Shown piece by piece: positions 8,720-17,495 of a DNA stretch of 64,000 nt. The stretch is from NCBI GenBank assembly GCA_011390635.1, contig JAABSA010000014.1:1-64000 (forward strand). The letters run 5' to 3'. The notes under the pieces are model-generated. The model was not told where the DNA came from, searched no databases, and saw only the letters and a list, made by a program, of their open reading frames with translations. Numbering within the stretch: the stretch's first letter is position 1; every line of letters begins with the position of its first letter. The position numbers and the translations under genes are program-made. The stretch comes from Desulfotignum sp. (GTDB lineage Bacteria; Desulfobacterota; Desulfobacteria; Desulfobacterales; Desulfobacteraceae).

Positions 8720-9655
8720 ATGGCTCTGTTCAGACACCTGGTGTTGGTCCTGGTGTTTGCTGTCTTCGGGGCAGGGATATGTCTTGCAGGCACCCCTCCG
8801 GTCATCGTGGATGATAAAGGGCGGGTGATTCATGTGAAACAGCCGTTTAAACGGATCATTTCCCTCTACGGCGCCCATACGGAAAACCTTTTCCACCTGG
8901 GCCTGGAATCTGAAATAATCGGGGTATCTGTGAATGACACATTTCCACCCCAGGTGACGGACAAAAAAACATTTTCCTTTCATGATGATGCGGAAAAATT
9001 TGTGGCAGCCCGGCCGGACCTGGTATTGATCCGGCCCATGATCGACAATGGATATCCCAATTTTGTGCGCCAGCTGGAGCGGTACGGTATCACTGTGGTG
9101 TCTTTGCAGCCAGCTGATGTCACCAGCATGTTCGCTTACTGGCGGGATCTTGGCCGGCTCACCGGTCGGCTTGAAAGGGCTGAACAGCTGGTAGCGGATT
9201 TTCAGAAGAAAGTTGGTGTGATAGCCTCTTTTCTTCCCCCGGAAAAGCATCGCAAAAAAGTGTACTTTGAGGCCATCCACTCCCGCATGAAAACATTCAC
9301 CCATGGTTCCATGGCCATTTATGCCCTGGAAAGCGCAGGTGGTATCAATGCAGCGGCGGATGCCCCATCCTCCAGAAATACCAATATCGCCAATTACAGC
9401 AAAGAAAAAATCCTTTCAAAGGCCCATGAAATAGATGTGTTTCTTGCCCAGAAAGGAATCATGAACCCGGTTACCATTGAACAGATCCTCAATGAGCCCG
9501 GGTTTCACATTGTAAAGGCAGTAAAAAACAGCCAGGTATACCTGATAGATGAAAACATTGTCTCCCGACCGGTGCCCAGGCTGTTACAAGGAATTTTGGT
9601 CATCGGAAACCTGCTGTACCCAAAAATTTTCGCAACTTTGGAAAAGGACTTATAA
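8720..9655 (+). CDS. btuF: Corrinoid-binding periplasmic protein (BtuF-like)
   Basis: The start is ATG 8720, four bases after the ATPase stop; a longer reading from 8600 would overlap btuD by over 100 nt. The 311-residue protein has a hydrophobic signal segment (about residues 4-23, ending CLAG) with no clear lipobox, so it is likely free in the periplasm. It then shows the PBP2/BtuF pattern: DDKGRVIHVKQPFKRIISL, the LGLESEIIGVS segment, and the AARPDLVLIRP motif. It should deliver corrinoid to BtuCD. The TAATG overlap with cbiL ties uptake to synthesis. Siderophore or heme binding is the alternative, made unlikely by the context. Confidence 0.88.
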   Translation: MALFRHLVLVLVFAVFGAGICLAGTPPVIVDDKGRVIHVKQPFKRIISLYGAHTENLFHLGLESEIIGVSVNDTFPPQVTDKKTFSFHDDAEKFVAARPDLVLIRPMIDNGYPNFVRQLERYGITVVSLQPADVTSMFAYWRDLGRLTGRLERAEQLVADFQKKVGVIASFLPPEKHRKKVYFEAIHSRMKTFTHGSMAIYALESAGGINAAADAPSSRNTNIANYSKEKILSKAHEIDVFLAQKGIMNPVTIEQILNEPGFHIVKAVKNSQVYLIDENIVSRPVPRLLQGILVIGNLLYPKIFATLEKDL

Positions 9656-10359
9656 TGAAAAAAACGGGAAAATTATATGGGGTCGGAGTCGGACCCGGAG
9701 ATCCTGAACTGATCACGGTAAAAGCTGTCCGTGTGATAAAAGCGGCTGATATTATTTTTACGGCAGCTTCCAGCAAAAACAGCTACAGCCTGGCCGTGGA
9801 AATCGCCGGTCCCTATATTTCGGCATCCACCAGAATAAAAACCCTGGGATTTCCCATGACCAAAGAAGAAACCCAGGTGGAAACCGCCTGGATGAACAAT
9901 ACAAAAGAAATCGCACAGTCTCTGGAAAAAGGGCTTACCGTGGTTTTTCTGACCCTTGGAGATCCCATTACCTATTCCACCTTTGGATACATCCTCAAAA
10001 AAATGAAGCAGGTCATGCCCTTGGCTGAGATCGAAACCATCCCCGGCATCACCTCTTTTCATGCTGCATCAGCACGTCTCAACCGGATACTGGTGGAGGG
10101 AGAAGAATCTTTGCTGGTCACCTCAGGTGCTTTTGGCGGCAGCCAGATCCGCAATATACAGCAGGTGGAAAATATCGCCATTGTCAAGGCCTATAAAAAC
10201 ATCAAAGACATCAATTCTGCTTTAAAAGAAGCCGGCATGCACAAAAACGGAGTCGCTGTTTCCCACTGCGGCCGTAAAAAAGAAAAAATTTTTCATAATC
10301 TGGATGACCTTGAAACCCGGGCTCCGGATTACTGGACCCTGATTCTGGCCTCAAAATGA
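9655..10359 (+). CDS. cbiL: Cobalt-precorrin-2 C20-methyltransferase
   Basis: The 234-residue tetrapyrrole methylase begins with GKLYGVGVGPGDPELITVKAV, the family's N-terminal glycine loop, and carries FLTLGDPITYSTF (about residues 100-112) and IPGITSFHAASARL (about 128-141). These SAM-site motifs, together with the length, fit CbiL/CobI, which methylates C-20 of (cobalt-)precorrin-2 or factor II in the cytoplasm. The cobalt-dependent anaerobic substrate is inferred from cbiG later in the operon. Its ATG shares a base with the btuF stop and its own stop overlaps the next start by four bases. Confidence 0.9.
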   Translation: MKKTGKLYGVGVGPGDPELITVKAVRVIKAADIIFTAASSKNSYSLAVEIAGPYISASTRIKTLGFPMTKEETQVETAWMNNTKEIAQSLEKGLTVVFLTLGDPITYSTFGYILKKMKQVMPLAEIETIPGITSFHAASARLNRILVEGEESLLVTSGAFGGSQIRNIQQVENIAIVKAYKNIKDINSALKEAGMHKNGVAVSHCGRKKEKIFHNLDDLETRAPDYWTLILASK

Positions 10360-11411
10360 AACAACAAACCATCAGGCTCCGACTGCTGTTTATATCCGCT
10401 GCCCTGTCCGCTTTGCTGCCGGTTGTAAGCCATCTGTTCTTTTCTCCCGTTACCATTGATACCATGGTGAACCGGCTGGCCCTTCCCCTTGGACGTCTCA
10501 CCTGTTTTATCATTATAGGACTTGCGGCAGGCCAGATCATTGAGGGGTATGGCTGGACCCGGCAGGTCGCAGTGGTTGCCCGTCCATTCTTTCGCTTTTC
10601 CCGCATGGGAGACCTTTGCAGCGCCGCCTTTACAACCGCTTTTTTTTCCGGTGCTGCTGCCAACGCCATGCTCGCTGAGTTTTACGATCAGGCCAAAATT
10701 TCAAAGGCACAATTGTTCTTGTCCAATTATATCAACCAGTTTCCCGCTTTTTTTCTTCATCTTCCCACAACCGTCTTCATTGTTCTCCCCCTGACCGGTG
10801 TGGCAGGCGGGTTGTATTTTCTGCTCACATTTCTGGCTGTTCTGGTAAGAACCATTGCATTTTTGCTGTTTGGCCGCATCTATTTACAAAACCATTCTGT
10901 TTTGAAACCAGGTGCCCATTCCACCGAAACAGTAACACCTTCGCAAAAAAAATCGCTGTCCGATATCATCATTGCAATCAAAAACCGCCTTCCAGTGCGC
11001 GTGGTCAATATCTTTATTTGGGTGCTGCCCATCTACACACTGGTGTTTATTTTGCACTGGAATGGTGTTTTCGATATGGTCAATGCCGCCTTTTCAAGGC
11101 ATGTGGCCCTCAGCCTGATGCCTGTGGAATCTTTGTCAGTGGTAATTTTAAGCTTTGCCGCTGAATTCACCTCAGGCTTTGCCGCTGCAGGGGCACTCAT
11201 GGATGCCGGGGTGCTGACCATCAAACAGACCGTGCTGGCCCTTTTGCTGGGTAATGTGCTGGCTTTTCCCATCCGGGCACTGCGCCACCAGCTTCCCAGG
11301 TACCTTGGAATTTTTTCTCCCAAAATCGGGCTGCAACTGCTATTATCCGGCCAGGCCTTCAGAGTTGTCAGTATTATACTTATTGGAACCCTTTATTATC
11401 TGGTGGCATGA
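10356..11411 (+). CDS. GATE/nucleoside-recognition-domain membrane protein in the corrin operon
   Basis: This 351-residue integral membrane protein has about eight to nine hydrophobic segments. It shows the paired pattern of GATE (nucleoside recognition) domains: a first block around LGRLTCFIIIGLAAGQIIE with GDLCSAAFTTAFFSGAAANAML, and a second block around VVNIFIWVLPIYTLVF with SFAAEFTSGFAAAGALMDAG. Proteins with this fold include SpmA/SpmB and ferrous-iron-transporter gates; no substrate can be read from the sequence. It overlaps cbiL and cbiET by four bases each, so it is fully embedded in the cobamide operon. A role in cobalt or intermediate transport is my inference: no CbiMNQO cobalt importer occurs in the window. 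Confidence 0.8.
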   Translation: MKQQTIRLRLLFISAALSALLPVVSHLFFSPVTIDTMVNRLALPLGRLTCFIIIGLAAGQIIEGYGWTRQVAVVARPFFRFSRMGDLCSAAFTTAFFSGAAANAMLAEFYDQAKISKAQLFLSNYINQFPAFFLHLPTTVFIVLPLTGVAGGLYFLLTFLAVLVRTIAFLLFGRIYLQNHSVLKPGAHSTETVTPSQKKSLSDIIIAIKNRLPVRVVNIFIWVLPIYTLVFILHWNGVFDMVNAAFSRHVALSLMPVESLSVVILSFAAEFTSGFAAAGALMDAGVLTIKQTVLALLLGNVLAFPIRALRHQLPRYLGIFSPKIGLQLLLSGQAFRVVSIILIGTLYYLVA

Positions 11412-12724
11412 TGAACCCCATACACATTATCGGCATAGGCCGGGGAAAAGCGGATCTGACCCGACAGCATCTGGATATCATTGAGAAAGCGGATGTACTG
11501 GTGGGGGGCGAACGCCTCTTGCAACTGTTTGCTGATCACACCGGAGAAACCCTTGTCATTGACCGGCGAATCGATGTGGTAATGCAAAAGATAAAAGACT
11601 TCATGACCGACCGGCAGGTGGTGGTGCTGGCATCGGGAGATCCTTTATTCTACGGCATCGGTTCCACCCTGCTGAATCATTTCGACAAAAAAGATCTCCG
11701 GATATATCCCAATATTTGCTGTGTTTCAGCAGCCTTTGCCGCCATTAAAGAACCCTGGCATGATGCACGTATAATCAGTTTTCACAGCAACTCTGTACCT
11801 GATTTCTCATTTGCCGATCTGGCTTTTGAAACCAAAGTCGCCTTTTTAACAAATCCGAAAAAAGATCCCGGTTTTATCGCCAGACGTCTCATGGATACAG
11901 GGGTGGACGGATTTCAATTCTGCGTACTTGAAAATATCGGATATACACCACACCAGAAAATTACCTGGTTTGATTCCTATACCGATGTTATGACCACCTC
12001 CTTTTCCCGCCCCAATATGGTTATTCTCCTAAAAGACGGGAATACGGTAACAGATGTTGCACATGAAACGCCTGGCAGCGGAGCAGGAAAAAGACCGGGA
12101 AACCCGAATGCGGTAACAGATGTTGCACATGAAATCCACCTGGGCATGGATGATGATCGGTTTCACCACGCCAAAGGATTGATTACCAAATCTGAAATCC
12201 GCAGCATCAGTCTTTCCCGGTTGAAACTGGTGAAAAAAGACCATGTGCTGTGGGATATTGGATCAGGCTCCGGATCGGTCAGCATGGAAGCAGCCCTGTC
12301 AATCCCCCTGGGAAAAGTGTTTGCCATTGAAAAAAACAAAGAACGCACAAAGGATATCACCCATAATATCAAAAAATTCCGGTGTTCCAATGTTCAGGTG
12401 GTGCTCCTGGATTTTCCCGATGGTGCACAGTCCCTGCCTTCACCCGACCGGATTTTTGTGGGGGGCGGGGGCAAAAATCTTGATGCTGTTCTTGATGCAG
12501 CCTGTGACCATCTCATTGAAACCGGTATCATAGTTATTAACACCGTGGTGATCCAGAACATGGAGCGGGCCTTTACCTGCCTGGAACAAAAACTGTTTGC
12601 CCCCGAGATGGTGCAGGTGCAGATATCGCGTTCCCGGGCCATGCCTTCCGGGACCCGGCTTGAATCATTAAACCCGGTGTGGATAATTTTCGGCACCAAA
12701 CCCTGTCATAAGGATTTTTCATGA
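11408..12724 (+). CDS. cbiET: Fused cobalt-precorrin-6/7 methyltransferase-decarboxylase (CbiE-CbiT, CobL type)
   Basis: This is a 438-residue fusion. The N-terminal part (about 1-200) is a CbiE tetrapyrrole methylase with HIIGIGRGKADLT and VVVLASGDPLFYGIGS. The C-terminal part (about 255-438) is a CbiT Rossmann methyltransferase with TKSEIRSISLSRLKL, LWDIGSGSGSVSMEAA and RIFVGGGGKNLD. Together these methylate C-5 and C-15 and decarboxylate the C-12 acetate. The order matches CobL. The linker between them (about 212-250) contains a partial internal duplication, NAVTDVAHE repeated after 22 codons. The start overlaps the membrane protein gene by four bases; ATG 11411 is an equally possible start one codon later. 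Confidence 0.92.
   Translation: MMNPIHIIGIGRGKADLTRQHLDIIEKADVLVGGERLLQLFADHTGETLVIDRRIDVVMQKIKDFMTDRQVVVLASGDPLFYGIGSTLLNHFDKKDLRIYPNICCVSAAFAAIKEPWHDARIISFHSNSVPDFSFADLAFETKVAFLTNPKKDPGFIARRLMDTGVDGFQFCVLENIGYTPHQKITWFDSYTDVMTTSFSRPNMVILLKDGNTVTDVAHETPGSGAGKRPGNPNAVTDVAHEIHLGMDDDRFHHAKGLITKSEIRSISLSRLKLVKKDHVLWDIGSGSGSVSMEAALSIPLGKVFAIEKNKERTKDITHNIKKFRCSNVQVVLLDFPDGAQSLPSPDRIFVGGGGKNLDAVLDAACDHLIETGIIVINTVVIQNMERAFTCLEQKLFAPEMVQVQISRSRAMPSGTRLESLNPVWIIFGTKPCHKDFS
12041..12134 (+). repeat. Direct repeat inside the cbiE-cbiT linker
   Basis: Two 28-nt copies at 12041-12068 and 12107-12134 differ at one base. Their starts are 66 nt apart, so the duplication keeps frame. They encode near-identical short peptides (VTDVAHE) in the interdomain linker. 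This looks like a local in-frame duplication event, not a mobile element. Confidence 0.85.
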
Positions 12725-13506
12725 ATACCTCTTTTTATCCTGTCATTTTTGCAGGTGCCGGACCAGGAGATCCCGACCTGATCACGGTCAAAGCTATGAA
12801 GGCCCTGGCAAAGGCAGATATGGTCATCTATGCCGGATCTCTGGTACCCGAGGCAGTACTCTGCTGGAAAGGGCCCCGGACCCGGACCATTTCCAGTGCC
12901 GGCATGACGCTTGTGGAAATCATTGAGACCATCTCCACCAATTACCGGGCGGGAAAGCGGGTGGTCCGCCTTCATACAGGAGACCCTTCGCTGTATGGTG
13001 CCATTTTTGAGCAGATCCGGGAACTGGAAAAAGAAGATATTCCGTTTGCGGTCATCCCGGGTGTCACTGCAGCCTTTGCAGCGGCTGCTGCCATGCATAT
13101 GGAATACACCCTGCCGGAGATAGCACAGACCCTGATTTTGACACGGATTTCCGGTCGGACCCCGGTTCCGGATACGGAGAATCTGGCAAACCTGGCAGCC
13201 CACCAGGCATCCATGGCCATTTATCTGAGCATCGGACATGCCACAAAAGTGCAGAAAATACTGCAAACCCATTACGGCAAAAATGCATACTGTGCCATTG
13301 CCTACAAGGTCAGCCATCCGGAAGAGAAAATTGTTTACTGCAGGATAAAGGAACTGGACCAGACCTGCCGGGAAAACAACATTACCCGCCATGCCCTTAT
13401 CATTGTGGGCAAAGCAGTGGAGGCCTGTATGAAACATCAGGACCAGATTGTTTCCAAACTCTATGATTCCGGGTTTTCCCATGGCTATCGCACCAATGCC
13501 CGATAA
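12721..13506 (+). CDS. cbiF: Cobalt-precorrin-4 C11-methyltransferase
   Basis: The 261-residue protein has the full set of CbiF/CobM motifs: IFAGAGPGDPDLITVKA, VIYAGSLVPEAVL, SAGMTLVEII, VVRLHTGDPSLYGAIFEQ, VIPGVTAAFAAAAA and LILTRISGRTPVP. It transfers a methyl from SAM to C-11 of (cobalt-)precorrin-4. The AGSLVPE and TRISGRTPVP segments separate it from CbiL and CbiH. The start overlaps the cbiET stop by four bases (ATGA), giving translational coupling. Confidence 0.95.
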   Translation: MNTSFYPVIFAGAGPGDPDLITVKAMKALAKADMVIYAGSLVPEAVLCWKGPRTRTISSAGMTLVEIIETISTNYRAGKRVVRLHTGDPSLYGAIFEQIRELEKEDIPFAVIPGVTAAFAAAAAMHMEYTLPEIAQTLILTRISGRTPVPDTENLANLAAHQASMAIYLSIGHATKVQKILQTHYGKNAYCAIAYKVSHPEEKIVYCRIKELDQTCRENNITRHALIIVGKAVEACMKHQDQIVSKLYDSGFSHGYRTNAR

Positions 13507-14611
13507 GCTGCCAGCCAATGCCTCTCTGGCAGTGTGGGCCTTGACCCCCAATGGAAAACTGCTTGGGGAAAAACTATGCTGTCATTTGAAACAGGCCCGT
13601 TTGTTTATCAGTTCACGCCTGGGCAAAGGCGTTCATATCCCAACAGCTGCTGCTGAACCAGGAACCGGCAGTATATGCAAAAACACTCCCTTATGTGACA
13701 ATCTCGTGATATTTCAGAAACTTTCGGAAGCGGTTTCAGAACAGTTTCACGCCTATGAGTGCCATGTGTTTATTTTTTCCACCGGTATTGCGGTGCGGAT
13801 ACTGGCACCGCTGCTGGTGTCAAAACTTACGGATCCAGCCGTGGTGGTCCTGGATGACCACGGGCTGCATGCCATCAGCCTGATATCCGGACATATCGGT
13901 CAGGCCAACACCTATACCCGGCACATTGCCCGATTGCTCAAGGCAGATCCAGTGATTACCACGGCAACGGATGTGAACGACCTGCCGGCCATAGATCTGC
14001 TGGCAGAAAACATGGGGATGTTCATCGAAACCCCTGATGCCATAAAAATCATCAACATGGCATTTCTCCAGCACTGCAAAATCCGTCTCCAGGACCCGTT
14101 ACATCTGCTCGGCCCCTGGATTCCACGGGATCTGATCGACCATACCTCCCAACAGGGACCGACCGTGGTGTGCGACTGGAAAACAAGAAAGGTTTCACGT
14201 GAAACCCTGGTGCTTCGACCCAGGATTCTGGTGGTGGGAATCGGGTGCAACCGGAACACCCCGTTTGAAAGGATCCACAACTTTTTTACAACAACCCTGG
14301 AAACCGCCGGCATCAGCGTACACGCAGTTGCAGCCCTGGCCACAACAGACCTAAAACAGGACGAGGCAGGCATTCTGGCATTGGCAGCACATATAAACAT
14401 TCCTGTTCGGTTTTATGACAAAACCGCACTTTCATCGGTAAAAACCATCCAGACCCCGTCCAGAATGGTTGAAAAACATTTAGGAGTAAAAAGCGTATGC
14501 GAAGCAGCAGCAATACTGGCATCCAACAACGGCACCCTGATCCTTCCCAAGAAGAAAAACCAGGATGTAACCCTGGCTGTGGCCCTTCACAAAACCGGCT
14601 CTTTGTTGTAG
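13481..14611 (+). CDS. cbiG: Cobalt-precorrin-5A hydrolase
   Basis: The chosen start, ATG 13481, overlaps cbiF by 26 nt and gives 376 residues; ATG 13496 (MPDKLPAN) is a close alternative, and neither has a strong ribosome binding site. CbiG features: VWALTPNGKLLGEKL at the N-terminus, IFSTGIAVRILAPLL with VVVLDDHGLHAISLISGHIG in the central domain, and the C-terminal domain with RPRILVVGIGCNRNTP and VCEAAAILASNNGTLILPK. CbiG opens the delta-lactone of cobalt-precorrin-5A and releases acetaldehyde, a step unique to the anaerobic pathway. Its final 115 nt overlap cbiH. Confidence 0.93.
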   Translation: MAIAPMPDKLPANASLAVWALTPNGKLLGEKLCCHLKQARLFISSRLGKGVHIPTAAAEPGTGSICKNTPLCDNLVIFQKLSEAVSEQFHAYECHVFIFSTGIAVRILAPLLVSKLTDPAVVVLDDHGLHAISLISGHIGQANTYTRHIARLLKADPVITTATDVNDLPAIDLLAENMGMFIETPDAIKIINMAFLQHCKIRLQDPLHLLGPWIPRDLIDHTSQQGPTVVCDWKTRKVSRETLVLRPRILVVGIGCNRNTPFERIHNFFTTTLETAGISVHAVAALATTDLKQDEAGILALAAHINIPVRFYDKTALSSVKTIQTPSRMVEKHLGVKSVCEAAAILASNNGTLILPKKKNQDVTLAVALHKTGSLL

Positions 14612-15408
14612 GTACCGGGCCGGGCCATGTGAAACACATGTCCCAGAGGGCCATGGAGGTTATTGCCGCAGCAGACTGTATTGCCGGATACACCACCTAC
14701 ATTGATTTGATCCGGGAACTGGTGACCGGCCAAAAAATCATTTCCACCGGTATGATGAAAGAGGTGGAACGGGTGGATCGGGCCATTCAGGAAGCATTAT
14801 CCGGCCGGTCCTGTGCCCTGGTTTCCGGTGGCGACCCCGGCATATATGCCATGGCGGGACTGGTCTTTGAAATCTGCCACAAAAAAAACATCCAGATATC
14901 CAGGCCCTCTGGAAAAAAGGCGGAACCAGGGCCGCACCCCTGCCTGGAACTGGAAATCGTGCCGGGAATCCCCGCACTTGCAGCCGGGGCTGCCATTGCC
15001 GGGGCGCCCTTGACCCATGATTTTGCCACTATTTCATTAAGTGATCTTCTGACAAGCTGGGAGGTTATAGAACAGCGTGTGACCAGCGCTGCCATGGCGG
15101 ATTTTGTCATAGTCCTTTACAATCCCAAAAGCAAAAAACGGGACTGGCAGCTCCAGCGCACCCAGGAACTGATCCTGCACTACCGTAAAGGCAGTACACC
15201 GGTTGCAATTGTCACAGGGGCCATGCGGGATAACCAGAAAATCGAATTCACCCGTCTGGATACACTGCACATGGCGGATGTGGGAATGCAGACGGTACTG
15301 TTCATCGGGTCCAGTGCATCAGTTCATTATATGGACTTTATATACACACCCAGGGGGTATACCGGCAAATACGCTGTTTCTCCGGAAGCACCAGCAGCTA
15401 TATCGTGA
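14497..15408 (+). CDS. cbiH: Cobalt-precorrin-3B C17-methyltransferase
   Basis: The methylase core starts at about residue 34 (RLFVVGTGPGHVKHM) and includes GYTTYIDLI, SGGDPGIYAMAGLVFE, VPGIPALAAGAAIAGAPL, DFATISLSDLLT and DFVIVLYNPKSKKR, all typical of CbiH/CobJ. These contract the ring and methylate C-17. No ATG, GTG or TTG occurs in frame between 14497 and the core, and TAGGAG lies 10 nt upstream of ATG 14497. The first 33 residues, low in conserved features, are therefore probably real and are encoded out of frame within the conserved 3' end of cbiG, a 115-nt overlap. Total length is 303 residues. Confidence 0.9.
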   Translation: MRSSSNTGIQQRHPDPSQEEKPGCNPGCGPSQNRLFVVGTGPGHVKHMSQRAMEVIAAADCIAGYTTYIDLIRELVTGQKIISTGMMKEVERVDRAIQEALSGRSCALVSGGDPGIYAMAGLVFEICHKKNIQISRPSGKKAEPGPHPCLELEIVPGIPALAAGAAIAGAPLTHDFATISLSDLLTSWEVIEQRVTSAAMADFVIVLYNPKSKKRDWQLQRTQELILHYRKGSTPVAIVTGAMRDNQKIEFTRLDTLHMADVGMQTVLFIGSSASVHYMDFIYTPRGYTGKYAVSPEAPAAIS

Positions 15409-15418
15409 AGGAGTCGAC

Positions 15419-15931
15419 ATGAAAGGATATGTTCAGATTTACACAGGAAACGGAAAAGGGAAAACTACCGCAAGTTTAGGGCTGGCCCTTCGGGGTGCCG
15501 GGGCAGGCTTGCGGGTTTTTGTGGGCCAGTTTCTCAAGCAGGGAAATTATTCTGAAATAAACGCGTTAGCCAGGTTTAAAAATGTCACGGTGGAACAATA
15601 CGGCATGGGAAAATTTGTCAAAGGTGTTCCCTCAAACGAAGAAAAAGCCGCAGCCCGTGATGGATATGCCAGGTTGTGTGACATTCTGGCAACGGGTACC
15701 TACGACCTGGTCATCGTGGATGAAGGCAATGTAGCAGTGACCTGCAATCTTATTTCAGAGGCGGAACTGCTGGATCTTATCGACCAAAAGCCCGACACCG
15801 TGGAACTGGTGATAACCGGCAGGGGGGCCCTTCCATCTGTGGTGGACCGTGCAGATCTGGTCACTGAAATGCTGGACATCAAACACTATTTTCGACAGGG
15901 TGTAACCGCCCGAAAAGGTATTGAAAAATGA
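15419..15931 (+). CDS. cobO: ATP:corrinoid adenosyltransferase
   Basis: The start is ATG 15419, seven bases after a GAAGGAG ribosome binding site; longer upstream readings lie in cbiH. The 170-residue protein has the P-loop TGNGKGKTTASLGLALRG at residues 8-25, the Walker-B-like DLVIVDEGN, and LVITGRGALPSVVDRADLVTEM near the C-terminus. These are the markers of the CobA/CobO/BtuR family, which transfers the adenosyl group of ATP to the cobalt of corrinoids in the cytoplasm. The stop overlaps the cbiP start by four bases. Confidence 0.95.
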   Translation: MKGYVQIYTGNGKGKTTASLGLALRGAGAGLRVFVGQFLKQGNYSEINALARFKNVTVEQYGMGKFVKGVPSNEEKAAARDGYARLCDILATGTYDLVIVDEGNVAVTCNLISEAELLDLIDQKPDTVELVITGRGALPSVVDRADLVTEMLDIKHYFRQGVTARKGIEK

Positions 15932-17394
15932 AAAAGCAGCATATTGCCGTGCTGGGCACGGGATCAGATGTGGGAAAAAGCATAGTGGCCGCCGGTATCT
16001 GCCGATACCTGGCAGATCAGGGACAAAAGGTGGCGCCCTTCAAGGCCCAGAACATGTCCAACAATTCAGGTATTACACCGGAGGGTCTGGAAATGGGCAG
16101 GGCGCAGATTGTCCAGGCAGAAGCCGCCCGCATCGCTCCCCATGTGCAGATGAATCCCATCCTTTTAAAGCCTTTTGGAGAAAAACAATCCCAGGTGGTC
16201 TTGAACGGAACGGTTCACGGTAACCACACTGCCATGGATTATCACCGCCACAAAGCGTTTTATTTTGAGAAAGCCTGCCAGGCATTTGACCAATTGTCTG
16301 ACAGATTTGACCGTATTATCATGGAAGGGGCCGGTTCCTGTGCAGAAGTGAATCTCATGGATACGGATATCGTTAATTTTCCCATGGCACGGTATGCGGA
16401 TGCCCATGTGATTTTAACGGCTGACATCCACCGGGGCGGTGTTTTTGCACAGATCATCGGCACCTTGGCCTGTCTGCCGGACCACTACAAAGACATGGTA
16501 AAAGGCATTATTATCAACCGTTTCAGGGGCGACATTGCCTTGTTTGCAGAAGGTGTGGATTGGATTGAACGCGAAACCGGCAAAAAAGTACTGGGGGTAT
16601 TGCCCTGGTATTCCCATTTTAAAATCGATGCAGAAGATTCGGTTGAAATTGAAAATTACAATGATTTCAAATGGTTAAATAAAAATTTTCCAGCTGTTGG
16701 CATTTTGCGCCTGCCCCATATCGCCAATTTTACAGATTTTCATCCCCTTGCCAGGATAAAATCGTTGCAAACGGTTTTTATAGACGGACCTGAAAATCTG
16801 GACAGATTTGATGCCGTTATCATTCCGGGAACCAAAAACACAAGAAAAGATCTTCAATGGGTGACAAACCGGTTTGAAAATGCCTTGAAATCATATGTTC
16901 GAAATGGTGGCCATATTTTAGGAATATGCGGGGGATACCAGATGCTGGGGGATTTTGTAGCAGACCCGGAAGGGCTTGAAGGCGCCCCCGGTCGGACACG
17001 GGGACTAGGATTGCTGCCGGTTGAAACCATTTTGAAATCTCCCAAAACCACCACCTTGAGCGAATTTGAATGGGATGGAAAAAAAGGCAGGGGCTATGAA
17101 ATACACATGGGGGCCACCAGCTTGGCAGCCGGCGAACCATTTGTCCATATCTGTTCCAGAAACACGGTTGTCGTAGCAGAGACAGATGGATGCATGGCAT
17201 TGGGCGGTCAGGTGGCCGGCACCTATATTCACGGATTTTTCGATGCAGGCGCCATTACCGAAAAATGGCTTTCAATGATCGGTCTGGATCCTGTACCGGT
17301 GATTGAAACAGACATGGCGGCTGAAAAAGACAAAGACTATGACCGGCTGAAAGTGCATATGGAAAGGTATCTGGATCTGGGTTCCATCCGATAA
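15928..17394 (+). CDS. cbiP: Cobyric acid synthase (adenosylcobyric acid amidase)
   Basis: This 488-residue enzyme has the N-terminal ATP-binding domain of the dethiobiotin-synthetase type (LGTGSDVGKSIVAAGICR, PFKAQNMSNNSG, VMEGAGSCAEVNL as IIMEGAGSC). The C-terminal class-I-like glutamine amidotransferase domain follows, with GTKNTRKD, nucleophile Cys in HILGICGGYQMLG and the C-terminal His in TYIHGFFD. It amidates the b, d, e and g side chains of adenosylcobyrinic acid diamide. It is the last gene of the 10.5-kb riboswitch operon; cbiA, normally its partner, is not in the window. Confidence 0.96.
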   Translation: MKKQHIAVLGTGSDVGKSIVAAGICRYLADQGQKVAPFKAQNMSNNSGITPEGLEMGRAQIVQAEAARIAPHVQMNPILLKPFGEKQSQVVLNGTVHGNHTAMDYHRHKAFYFEKACQAFDQLSDRFDRIIMEGAGSCAEVNLMDTDIVNFPMARYADAHVILTADIHRGGVFAQIIGTLACLPDHYKDMVKGIIINRFRGDIALFAEGVDWIERETGKKVLGVLPWYSHFKIDAEDSVEIENYNDFKWLNKNFPAVGILRLPHIANFTDFHPLARIKSLQTVFIDGPENLDRFDAVIIPGTKNTRKDLQWVTNRFENALKSYVRNGGHILGICGGYQMLGDFVADPEGLEGAPGRTRGLGLLPVETILKSPKTTTLSEFEWDGKKGRGYEIHMGATSLAAGEPFVHICSRNTVVVAETDGCMALGGQVAGTYIHGFFDAGAITEKWLSMIGLDPVPVIETDMAAEKDKDYDRLKVHMERYLDLGSIR

Positions 17395-17495
17395 ATCAAT
17401 ACCAGCGATCGCAATCTTATCATTTACATTCCACCACAGATTATTTATTCTATTATATGAAATATTTGCCTAAACATTTATGGAAAAAATGACCT

